Positions 17,383 to 24,824 of a DNA stretch of 64,000 nt are shown piece by piece (the first letter of the stretch is position 1; every line of letters begins with the position of its first letter). The notes below the pieces were generated by a model. It saw nothing but the letters and a program-made list of their open reading frames with translations, was not told the origin of the DNA and did not search any database. This DNA comes from Actinoplanes sp. L3-i22 (GTDB lineage Bacteria > Actinomycetota > Actinomycetes > Mycobacteriales > Micromonosporaceae). A program made the translations under genes and the position numbers. The stretch spans positions 10,963,501 through 11,027,500 of the forward strand of contig NZ_AP024745.1 of assembly GCF_019704555.1 (NCBI RefSeq). The letters are read 5' to 3'.

Positions 17383-17754
17383 TTATTCAGGACGGTGACT
17401 CACGGCCTCGACGTTGTTGCCGTCCGGATCCCGTACGAAAGCGCCGTAGTAGTTCTCGTGGTACTCCGGGTGCAGTTTCGGCTCGTGCAGCACCTCGGCC
17501 CCGGCCTTCGTCGCGGCCTCGAAGAACGCGTCGACCGCGGCCCGATCGGCCGCCGAGAACGCGATGTGCGACTCGCGGAAGCCGTCGCCCTCACTCAGCC
17601 CGCTGATCCAGAAGTCGGCGTGCTCGCCGACCCCGAACCCGATCGCGACCTGGAAATCCGCCAGCCGCCGGCCGCCCAGCGGGGCCAGCACGGCGTCGTA
17701 GAACGCGGCGCTGGCCGCCAGGTCGGTGCATTGGAACCCCACGTGGTCGAGCAC
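17383..17754 (-). CDS. VOC-family (glyoxalase-like) protein
   Basis: A 123-residue protein with two beta-alpha-beta-beta-beta modules. Candidate metal ligands include His4 (LDHVGF), a His in ESHIAFSA and a Glu near the end (DGNNVEAV). The family covers glyoxalases, extradiol dioxygenases and resistance proteins, so the reaction cannot be named. Its GTG start overlaps the hom stop (TAGTG), so it is translationally linked to homoserine dehydrogenase. It is an addition to the standard hom-thrC order. Confidence 0.85.
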   Translation of the reverse strand: MLDHVGFQCTDLAASAAFYDAVLAPLGGRRLADFQVAIGFGVGEHADFWISGLSEGDGFRESHIAFSAADRAAVDAFFEAATKAGAEVLHEPKLHPEYHENYYGAFVRDPDGNNVEAVSHRPE

Positions 17755-19052
17755 TAGCCGGCCCCTCCCTCGACGCGCAGCACACTCGCGATCGAGCGGA
17801 CGATGTCCAGCCGCGCCAGTGCGTCGACGGTAGCCGCCAGCGCGGCGTCCGGGGCGCTGTGGGTCACGATGACCAGTTTGGCGTCATCCGCCCGGCCGGA
17901 CTGCCGGACCGTCGCGATCGACACCTCGTGCTGGGCGAAGACCCCGGCCACGGTCGCCAGGACGCCCGGCCGCTCGGCCACGTCGAGGCTGATGTGGTAC
18001 CGCGTCATCGACTCGCCGATCGGGCGGACGGTCAGCTCGGCGTAGTTGCTCTCGCTCGGCGCCCGGGTCCCGGTCAGCTTGTTGCGGGCCGCCGCGACGA
18101 TGTCGCCGAGCACCGCGCTGGCCGTCGGGCGGCCACCGGCGCCCCGGCCGTAGAACATCAGCGGGCCGGCCGCCTCGGTCTCCACGAACACCGCGTTGAA
18201 CGCGTCGCCCACCCCGGCCAGCGGATGGCTCAGCGGGATCATCGCCGGGTGCACCCGGACGCTGACCGAATCCGCCGTGCGCTGAGCGATGCACAGCAGC
18301 TTGATCGTGCAGCCCATCTCCTTGGCGCTGGCCATGTCGCCGGCGGTCACCCCGGTCATGCCCTCGCGGAACACGTCGGCCGCGGTGACCCGGGTGTGGA
18401 ACGCCAGCGAGGCCAGGATCGCGGCCTTGGCGGCGGCGTCGAAGCCCTCCACGTCGGCGGTCGGGTCGGCCTCCGCGTACCCCAGCTCGGTGGCCTCCTC
18501 GAGCGCCTCGTTGAAGCCGGCGCCGGTGGAGGCCATCGAGGAGAGGATGAAGTTGGTGGTGCCGTTCACGATGCCGGTCACCGCGGTGACCCGGTCCCCG
18601 TGCAGCGACTCGCGCAGCGGGCGCAGCAGCGGGATCGCGCCCGCCACCGAGGCCTCGTAGTAGAGATCGGCGCCGCCCTCGGCGGCCGCGTCGTGCAGGG
18701 TGCCGCCGTCCTCGGCGAGCAGCGCCTTGTTCGCGGTGACCACGCTCTTGCCCGCGCGCAGCGCCTCGACCAGCCAGGACCGGGCCGGCTCGATGCCGCC
18801 GACCACCTCGATCACCACGTCCACGTCGTCGCGCTTGATCAGGCCCAGCGCGTCCGAGGTGAACAGGGCCGGGTCGATCGGCAGGTCGCCCCGCTCACGG
18901 CCGAGCCGGCGCACGGCGATGCCGGCCAGCTCCAGCGGGGCACCGATCCGGGCGGTCAGATCGTCGGCCTGCTCGTGCAACAGCCGGACCACTTCGGTAC
19001 CGACGGTGCCGCAGCCGAGCAGGGCGAGGCGGACCGGTCTCGTTGGGCTCAT
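17754..19052 (-). CDS. hom: Homoserine dehydrogenase
   Basis: A 432-residue enzyme reducing aspartate semialdehyde to homoserine, the branch point to Thr and Met. The NAD(P)-binding loop LLGCGTVGTEV is at residues 10-20, the catalytic domain contains VNGTTNFILSSM and GYAEADPTADVEG, and the C-terminus carries an ACT domain (about 350-430) of the kind that gives threonine feedback inhibition. The ATG overlaps the lysA stop (ATGA), and the stop overlaps the VOC start, so argS, lysA, hom and VOC are tightly coupled. Confidence 0.98.
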   Translation of the reverse strand: MSPTRPVRLALLGCGTVGTEVVRLLHEQADDLTARIGAPLELAGIAVRRLGRERGDLPIDPALFTSDALGLIKRDDVDVVIEVVGGIEPARSWLVEALRAGKSVVTANKALLAEDGGTLHDAAAEGGADLYYEASVAGAIPLLRPLRESLHGDRVTAVTGIVNGTTNFILSSMASTGAGFNEALEEATELGYAEADPTADVEGFDAAAKAAILASLAFHTRVTAADVFREGMTGVTAGDMASAKEMGCTIKLLCIAQRTADSVSVRVHPAMIPLSHPLAGVGDAFNAVFVETEAAGPLMFYGRGAGGRPTASAVLGDIVAAARNKLTGTRAPSESNYAELTVRPIGESMTRYHISLDVAERPGVLATVAGVFAQHEVSIATVRQSGRADDAKLVIVTHSAPDAALAATVDALARLDIVRSIASVLRVEGGAG

Positions 19053-20434
19053 CCAACATCCAATGCAAGCAGGTCGCCCTCGGTCTCGCGCCGCACGATG
19101 ACGCGGGAGGCGCCGTCGCGCACCGCCACCACGGGCGGCCGAGGAACGTGGTTGTAGTTGCTGGCCATGCTCCGGCAGTAGGCACCGGTACCCGGAACGG
19201 CAACAAGATCTCCGGACTGCACGTCGGCGGGCAGGAATTCATCCTTCACGACGATGTCCCCGGACTCACAATGTTTTCCCACAACGCGGGCGAGCATCGG
19301 CTCCGCAGCCGAGATCCGGTTCGCCAGCGTGGCCGAGTACGACGCGTCGTAGAGGGCGGTCCGGATGTTGTCGCTCATCCCGCCGTCCACACTCACGTAC
19401 GTCCGGATGCCGTCGACGTCCTTGACCGTGCCGACCTCGTACAGCGTGAAGACGGACGGCCCGACGATGGCCCGGCCCGGCTCGATCGACAGGCGGGGCA
19501 CCCGGAGCGAGGCCGACTCGCACTCCGACTCGACGATCTTGTTGATCCGCTTGGCCAGGTCGCCGGGGGTCGAGGGATCGTCCTGCGTGGTGTACGCGAT
19601 CCCGAACCCGCCGCCCAGGTCGAGCTCCGGCAGCTCCACCCCGCGCGCGTCCCGGACCTGCGCCTGCAGCTCCAGGATCCGCCGGGCGGCCACCTCGAAC
19701 CCGCTGGTGTCGAAGATCTGCGAGCCGATGTGCGAGTGCAGCCCGCGCAGGTCGAGCACGCCCTCGTCGAGGATCCGCGCGCAGGCCGCGAACGCCGCCC
19801 CGCCGGCCAGCGAGAAGCCGAACTTCTGGTCCTCGTGCGCGGTCGCGATGAACTCGTGGGTGTGCGCCTCGACGCCGACCGTGACCCGGACCAGCACGCC
19901 CGGGCGCTTGTCCAGCTCTTGCGACAGTGCGGTCAGGCGCTCGATCTCGTCGAACGAGTCCACGATGATCCGGCCGACGCCGGCCTCCAGCGCGCGGCGC
20001 AGCTCGGACGCCGACTTGTTGTTGCCGTGGAAGCCCATCCGCTCCGGCGGGAACCCGGCGGCCAGCGCCACCGCCAGCTCACCGCCGGTGCACACGTCGA
20101 GGAAGAGCCCCTCCTCCTCGACGATCCGGACGACCGCCTTGCACAGGAACGACTTGCCGGCGTAGTAGACGTCGGCGTCGCCGAACGCGGCCGCGAAGTC
20201 CCGGCAGCGGGCCCGCAGGTCCTCCTCGTCGAGGAAGTACGCCGGGGTGCCGTAGTCGGCGGCCAGGTCCGTGACGCTCACGCCGCCGATCTGCAACGGC
20301 CCGGACTCGGTGCGGGTCACGGTGCGCGGCCAGAGCCCGGTCAGAAGGGCGTTCACATCCTCCGGCGTACGCAACCAGGCCGGACCGCGGTTGCCGAGGT
20401 CGCCGTGCAGCGCCCCGGCCTCGTGTGCGCGCAT
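19049..20434 (-). CDS. lysA: Diaminopimelate decarboxylase
   Basis: A 461-residue PLP enzyme (fold type III, alanine-racemase-like barrel) producing L-lysine from meso-diaminopimelate. The PLP lysine lies in DVYYAGKSFLCK; SHIGSQI, the glycine loop LDLGGGFGIAY, EPGRAIVG and the active-site Cys of KHCESGD are all present. The start ATG at 20434 (MRAHEAGAL) has GGAG upstream and lies 2 bp after argS; longer frames run into argS. The neighbours indicate a shared amino-acid biosynthesis transcript. Confidence 0.97.
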   Translation of the reverse strand: MRAHEAGALHGDLGNRGPAWLRTPEDVNALLTGLWPRTVTRTESGPLQIGGVSVTDLAADYGTPAYFLDEEDLRARCRDFAAAFGDADVYYAGKSFLCKAVVRIVEEEGLFLDVCTGGELAVALAAGFPPERMGFHGNNKSASELRRALEAGVGRIIVDSFDEIERLTALSQELDKRPGVLVRVTVGVEAHTHEFIATAHEDQKFGFSLAGGAAFAACARILDEGVLDLRGLHSHIGSQIFDTSGFEVAARRILELQAQVRDARGVELPELDLGGGFGIAYTTQDDPSTPGDLAKRINKIVESECESASLRVPRLSIEPGRAIVGPSVFTLYEVGTVKDVDGIRTYVSVDGGMSDNIRTALYDASYSATLANRISAAEPMLARVVGKHCESGDIVVKDEFLPADVQSGDLVAVPGTGAYCRSMASNYNHVPRPPVVAVRDGASRVIVRRETEGDLLALDVG

Positions 20435-20436
20435 GC

Positions 20437-22098
20437 CTACATCTTCTCCGGAGCCGAGACGCCGAGCAGCGCCAAACCGTTCGCGATCACCGTACGGGTG
20501 GCCTCGGCCAGCCACAGCCGGGCCACGTTCACGTCGGTGGCCGGGTCCTCGCCCTTCGGCAGCACCTGGCAGGCGTCGTAGAACCGGTGCCAGTCGGTGG
20601 CCACCCGCTCCTCCAGGTAGACCGCGATCCGGTGCGGCTCGCGCAGCTCGGCCGCGCTGGCCACCACGGCCGGGAACTGGCCGAGCGTCTTGAGCAGGTT
20701 GTTCTCCCGCTCGTGGGCGAGCAGCGACGGGTCGTACGAGTCACCGCGGCTGATCTTCTTCTCCACCGCGTTGCGCAGGATCGAGGAGATCCGGGCGTGC
20801 GCGTACTGCACGTAGAAGACCGGGTTGTCGCTGGAGTGCTTGGTGATCTCCTCGATGTCCAGGGTCAGCATCGAGTCGGTCGAGGAGCGGGCCAGCGAGT
20901 ACCGCGCGGCGTCCGCGCCGACCGCCTCGAGCAGCTCGTCCAGCGTGATGATGTTGCCGGCCCGCTTGGACAGCCGCACCGGCTGGCCGGCCCGGACCAG
21001 GTTCACCAGCTGGCCGATCAGGATCTCGATGTTCTTCGACGGGTCGTCGCCGGCACACGCCGCGATCGCCTTGAGCCGGCCGATGTAGCCGTGGTGATCC
21101 GCGCCGAGCAGGTAGATGCACCGGTCGAAGCCGCGCTCGCGCTTGTTGATGTAGTACGCCGCGTCGGCCGCGAAGTAGGTCTTCTCGCCGTTCGACCGGA
21201 TCAGCACCCGGTCCTTGTCGTCGCCGAAGTCCGTGGTGCGCAGCCAGATCGCCCCGCCGTCCTCGAAGATGTGCCCCTGCTTGCGCAGCTCCTCGATGGC
21301 GTGCTCGACCGCGCCACCGTCGTGCAGGTCCTTCTCCGAGAACCAGACGTCGAAGTGCACGCCGAAGCGCTCCAGGCTCGCCCGGATCTCGGTCAGCATC
21401 AGGGCGTAGCCCCGGGACCAGAAGACCGGCAGCGCGGTCTCGGCCGGCTGACCGGCCAGCTCCGGCTCCTCGCTGAGGATCCGCTGGGCGATCTCGGCGA
21501 TGTAGTCGCCGCCGTAGCCGTCCTCCGGGGCGGGCTCCCCGTTCGCCGCCGCGAACAGCGACCGCGAGAACCGGTCCACCTGGGCGCCCGCGTCGTTGAT
21601 GTAGTACTCACTGGTCACCTCGGCGCCGGCGGCGGCGAGCACCCGGCGCAGCGAGTCACCGACCGCGGCCCACCGGGTGTGCCCCAGGTGGATCGGCCCG
21701 GTCGGGTTCGCCGAGACGAACTCCAGGTTGATCCGCTCGCCGGCGAGCTGCTCGTTCCGGCCGTACGCCGGGCCGGCCTCGACCACCGTGCCGGCGATCG
21801 TCCCGGTCACGGCGGCGTCCAGCCGGATGTTCAGGAAGCCCGGGCCGGCGATCTCCACCGACGTGATCCCGTCCCGCTGGGCCAGTTCCGCGGCGAGGGC
21901 CGCGGCCAGCTCACGCGGTGGCACCCCGGCCTTCTTGCCCAGCTGCAGAGCGAGCGTCGAGGCGTAGTCGCCGTGCTCGGGATTGCGGGGCCGCTCCACC
22001 ACGGTCGTCGCGGGCAGCGCCGCCAGGTCGAGGCCGCGCGTCTCGAATACGGCACGAGCAGCTGAGAGAACGGTGTCAGCAAGGTTGGCGGGAGTCAC
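20437..22098 (-). CDS. argS: Arginyl-tRNA synthetase
   Basis: A 553-residue class-Ia synthetase. The HIGH signature appears as [13 protein letters not shown]. The N-terminal Arg-tRNA-specific domain (about 1-90) and the C-terminal DALR anticodon-binding domain (about 430-553) are complete. As usual for ArgRS, no canonical KMSKS is required; a KRAGN-type loop ([15 protein letters not shown]) stands in its place. It starts with GTG at 22098 and leads the argS-lysA-hom unit. A divergent promoter region of 86 bp separates it from the DUF3105 gene. Confidence 0.98.
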   Translation of the reverse strand: MTPANLADTVLSAARAVFETRGLDLAALPATTVVERPRNPEHGDYASTLALQLGKKAGVPPRELAAALAAELAQRDGITSVEIAGPGFLNIRLDAAVTGTIAGTVVEAGPAYGRNEQLAGERINLEFVSANPTGPIHLGHTRWAAVGDSLRRVLAAAGAEVTSEYYINDAGAQVDRFSRSLFAAANGEPAPEDGYGGDYIAEIAQRILSEEPELAGQPAETALPVFWSRGYALMLTEIRASLERFGVHFDVWFSEKDLHDGGAVEHAIEELRKQGHIFEDGGAIWLRTTDFGDDKDRVLIRSNGEKTYFAADAAYYINKRERGFDRCIYLLGADHHGYIGRLKAIAACAGDDPSKNIEILIGQLVNLVRAGQPVRLSKRAGNIITLDELLEAVGADAARYSLARSSTDSMLTLDIEEITKHSSDNPVFYVQYAHARISSILRNAVEKKISRGDSYDPSLLAHERENNLLKTLGQFPAVVASAAELREPHRIAVYLEERVATDWHRFYDACQVLPKGEDPATDVNVARLWLAEATRTVIANGLALLGVSAPEKM

Positions 22099-22184
22099 TG
22101 GGCCATGCTATCGGGGGTAGACTTCTGCGTTCGGCGGCCACCCGAGCCCCGCCCTTCCCCTTTTTGAAGAATCGACGAGGCGCG

Positions 22185-22994
22185 ATGAGTATGAGCACGC
22201 CGGGTCCCGAACGGGTCCCGTCCACCGTGAAGGTCGGCAAGACCACCGGTCAGGGTAAGCCTCCGGCCAACAAACCGGGCGCGAATCGGCCCGGCGGCAA
22301 AGGCCAGGGCGGCGGCAAGGGCCGTAAGCCGGTCACCCCGGTGAAGGTGAGCGGCAGCCGCAACTGGGGCCCGATCGCCGTGGCCGGTGCGGTCGTGCTG
22401 ATCGCCGCCGGCATCATCGGGTACGGCGTGTACGCCTCCGTCCAGGGCTCCCGCGACTGGACCGACAAGCTCGCCGACATCCAGGGCGTCGTCAACTACC
22501 GCGCGCAGAAGAACGCGACGCTCGACGACCGGACCCACAAGGACGGCGCGCTCACCTACGTGACCAGCCCGCCGGTCGGCGGCGCGCACAACCCGACCTG
22601 GCAGAACTGCATGGGCGACGTCTACACCGAGCCGATCGCCAACGAGCACGCGGTGCACAGCCTCGAGCACGGCGCGGTCTGGGTGACGTACAAGCAGGGC
22701 CTCGCCGCCGACCAGGTCGCCGTGCTGCAGAAGAAGGTCGAGGGCAAGGACTACATGTTCATGTCCCCGTACACCGGCCTCGACAAGAACGTCTCCGTCC
22801 AGGTCTGGGGCTACCAGTACAAGACCGACGACGTGAACGACGCGAAGATCGACTCCTTCATCTCCGCGGCCCGTCTCAAGGCGTCCATGGAGCCCGGCGC
22901 GGCCTGCTCCAGCGGCAACACCACCACCGGCCCGGTCACCGCGGCCACCAGCAACGGCGCCAGCATGGACACGCCCACCACCAGCGGTAGCTGA
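22185..22994 (+). CDS. DUF3105 membrane protein
   Basis: A 269-residue protein with a basic Gly/Pro/Lys-rich N-terminus (1-55), one TM helix (about 61-84) and an exported DUF3105 domain. Conserved histidines are seen in PPVGGAHNPTW and in HAVHSLEHGAVW, which could bind a metal. The Ser/Thr/Gly-rich C-terminal tail looks disordered. Its function is not established. Its stop overlaps the next start (TGATG), and pairing of DUF3105 with DUF305 genes is common in actinobacteria, suggesting a joint role at the envelope. Confidence 0.9.
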   Translation: MSMSTPGPERVPSTVKVGKTTGQGKPPANKPGANRPGGKGQGGGKGRKPVTPVKVSGSRNWGPIAVAGAVVLIAAGIIGYGVYASVQGSRDWTDKLADIQGVVNYRAQKNATLDDRTHKDGALTYVTSPPVGGAHNPTWQNCMGDVYTEPIANEHAVHSLEHGAVWVTYKQGLAADQVAVLQKKVEGKDYMFMSPYTGLDKNVSVQVWGYQYKTDDVNDAKIDSFISAARLKASMEPGAACSSGNTTTGPVTAATSNGASMDTPTTSGS

Positions 22995-23647
22995 TGATCT
23001 CGGACCGCACCTCCCCGGCCGCCCACCCGGCGGCCGGGGAGGGCCCCACCCGGCGTCACTTCGGATACGCCGCGGTCGCCGTGCTGCTCGTCGGCATCGT
23101 CCTCGGCGCCGCGATCGGTCTGGTCATCCCCCGCTTCCAGACCCCCGGCACCGACTCGGTCGAGGCCGGCTTCCTGCGCGACATGTCCACCCACCACGCC
23201 CAGGCCGTCGAGATGGCGATGCTCGCCCACGCCGGCTCGGACACCCCGGGCATCGTCACCCTGGCCGCCGACATCGCCACCACCCAGCAGGCCCAGATCG
23301 GCTACATGCAGGCCTGGCTCCGCGACTGGGACCTCGACCCGACCGGCGACCAGCCGGCCATGGCCTGGATGCCCGACGCCGCCGGCTCGGTCGTCAACGG
23401 CCTGATGCCCGGCATGGCCACCCCCGAGCAGCTCGCCACGCTCCGCAAAGCCACCGGCAAAGAGCTCGACGTGCAGTTCCTCACCCTGATGCGGGCTCAC
23501 CACCTCGGCGGCATCCACATGGCGCAGGAGGCGGAGAAGCTGTCCGACAACAAGGACGTGGACTGGCTGGCCGACAGCATGGTCACCGCCCAGCAGGGCG
23601 AGATCCAGCTGATCGACGACCTGCTCAAGCAGGCCCAGGCGGGCTGA
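22994..23647 (+). CDS. DUF305 membrane-anchored protein
   Basis: A 217-residue protein with one N-terminal TM helix (about 23-45) and an exported helical domain made of two DUF305 repeats, each with a His pair: DMSTHHAQAVEMA and MRAHHLGGIHMA. The arrangement resembles ferritin-like four-helix bundles, and Met/His-rich ligands suggest copper or another metal, but this is inference. It is translationally coupled to the DUF3105 gene. No terminator is evident between it and the tRNA gene downstream. Confidence 0.9.
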   Translation: MISDRTSPAAHPAAGEGPTRRHFGYAAVAVLLVGIVLGAAIGLVIPRFQTPGTDSVEAGFLRDMSTHHAQAVEMAMLAHAGSDTPGIVTLAADIATTQQAQIGYMQAWLRDWDLDPTGDQPAMAWMPDAAGSVVNGLMPGMATPEQLATLRKATGKELDVQFLTLMRAHHLGGIHMAQEAEKLSDNKDVDWLADSMVTAQQGEIQLIDDLLKQAQAG

Positions 23648-23701
23648 CCGGTACCGGTTGGCGGTGGTTCCGGACAGCCTGCTAGGCTTTCGAATCACTG
23701 G

Positions 23702-23773
23702 GCCCCCGTAGCTCAGGGGATAGAGCGTCGCCCTCCGGAGGCGAAAGCGCAGGTTCGAATCCTGCCGGGGGCA
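23702..23773 (+). tRNA. tRNA-Arg (anticodon CCG)
   Basis: A 72-nt cloverleaf: acceptor GCCCCCG/CGGGGGC, D-arm GCTC/GAGC, anticodon stem TCGCC/GGCGA with loop CTCCGGA (anticodon CCG at 23735-23737, reading CGG), and T-arm GCAGG/CCTGC with TTCGAAT. Discriminator base A; CCA is not encoded. CGG is a frequent Arg codon in this genome style. Confidence 0.97.
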
Positions 23774-23888
23774 CGATTAGGCAGGCGTCGTTTGTCCGCG
23801 GAAAGCGCGGACGCGGCGCCATCGTGCTTTCTAGCCTGGGGCCCGAGCCCCAGACCCCACGCCGGGGATACCCCGGAACCCCATCAGG

Positions 23889-24025
23889 CCTCGCTTCGCT
23901 CGTCCGGGCCGCTCGTGGAGACGTTGCTTCGCTCGTCCGGGCCGCTTTTGGATCGGGCCTCGCTTCGCTCGTCCGGGTCGCTTGTGGAGACGTTGCTTTG
24001 CTTGTCCGGGCCGCTTGTGGTTTTG
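23889..24025. repeat. Imperfect 33/36-bp tandem repeats
   Basis: Four copies of a unit built on GCTTCGCTCGTCCGGG-CCGCT. The GCTTC cores start at 23893, 23926, 23962 and 23995 (offsets 33, 36, 33), so the array is also a 69-bp duplication. It lies in the 373-bp gap between tRNA-Arg and the end of lepB. Frames crossing it have no ribosome site and no recognisable product. Confidence 0.8.
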
Positions 24026-24146
24026 GGATTTGGGGCCATTTGGGTACGGGGTGGGGCTGGCTTGCGTGGCGTTGCCTGGGCGGCGCTCGCGCCGGGGCTT
24101 CGGGCGGGTGGAGTTTGCCGGGGCGCCTTGGGGGTGCCCCCGGCGG

Positions 24147-24779
24147 TTACTTCGCGGCGGGGACGGCCTTGAAGGTGTCGGGGACTGACAAGGACGTCCA
24201 GTGGGAGACCGGCCAGTAGATGGCGAAGGCTCGGCCGGCCACCCGGGAGATCGGGACGGTGCCGAGGTCGGCGTCCATGTGGGCCCGGGAGTCCGCGGAG
24301 TCGGAGCGGTGGTCGCCCATCACGAAGAGGCGGCCGGCCGGGACGGTCACGTCGAACTTCTCGTCCGAGGGGGCGTCGCCCGGGTAGAGGTAGTGCTCGT
24401 CCAGGGCCTGGCCGTTGACCGTCAGGCGGTTCTGCGGGTCGCAGCAGATCACGTGGTCGCCGGGGGTGCCGATGATCCGCTTGATGTACTCCTGCTCGCC
24501 CGGGCCGGCGCCCCACGCGGACGGGGGCTGGAAGACGATCACCTCGCCGCGGTGCGGGTCGCGGAACCGGTAGAGGAGCTTGTTGACCAGCACCTTGTCA
24601 TTCAGGAGAAGGGTGTTCTCCATCGAGCCGGACGGGATGTAGAAGGTCTGGAGCAGGTACGCCCGGACCCCGGCGGCGACGACCACCCCCACCACGATGA
24701 GCACCAGGAGCTCGAAGCCCTTGGAGCGGTAAAAGGGACGTTCGCTGATCTTGTCCTCGGACACGGGCGGAGCGTACAT
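24147..24779 (-). CDS. lepB: Signal peptidase I
   Basis: A 210-residue type-I signal peptidase with one N-terminal TM helix (about 22-42). The catalytic Ser is in PSGSMENTL (about S52) and the general-base Lys in YIKRIIGTPGD (about K100), followed by the conserved GDHRSDSADSR box. It cuts Sec and Tat signal peptides outside the membrane. The start could be ATG 24779 or GTG 24764; neither has a Shine-Dalgarno, and a hairpin ends 5 nt before 24779. It lies downstream of valS on the same strand. Confidence 0.94.
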   Translation of the reverse strand: MYAPPVSEDKISERPFYRSKGFELLVLIVVGVVVAAGVRAYLLQTFYIPSGSMENTLLLNDKVLVNKLLYRFRDPHRGEVIVFQPPSAWGAGPGEQEYIKRIIGTPGDHVICCDPQNRLTVNGQALDEHYLYPGDAPSDEKFDVTVPAGRLFVMGDHRSDSADSRAHMDADLGTVPISRVAGRAFAIYWPVSHWTSLSVPDTFKAVPAAK

Positions 24780-24784
24780 CAATC

Positions 24785-24818
24785 GTCACAGCCCGGCAGG
24801 AAACAACCGGGCTGTGAC
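24785..24818 (-). terminator. Hairpin between valS and lepB
   Basis: Perfect 12-bp arms (GTCACAGCCCGG and complement) around a 10-nt loop, 6 bp after the valS stop and 5 bp before the lepB ATG. There is no T-run. It may end valS transcription partly or hide the lepB start. Confidence 0.65.
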
Positions 24819-24824
24819 GACTGA

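Noticed and set aside
22099..22184. A T-box or other amino-acid riboswitch upstream of argS, and similarly upstream of lysA, hom and valS
   Set aside because: The leaders are too short (86 bp or overlapping genes) and no antiterminator-type pairing could be seen.
23702..24146. A possible attachment site of an integrated element at tRNA-Arg
   Set aside because: No integrase, no second copy of the tRNA end and no foreign gene block are next to it.
23792..24219. ORFs with repeated SLVRAA or GPDERS units across the 33/36-bp repeats
   Set aside because: Both strands stay open only because the repeat periods are multiples of 3; no ribosome site, and the plus-strand frame runs into the lepB coding region.
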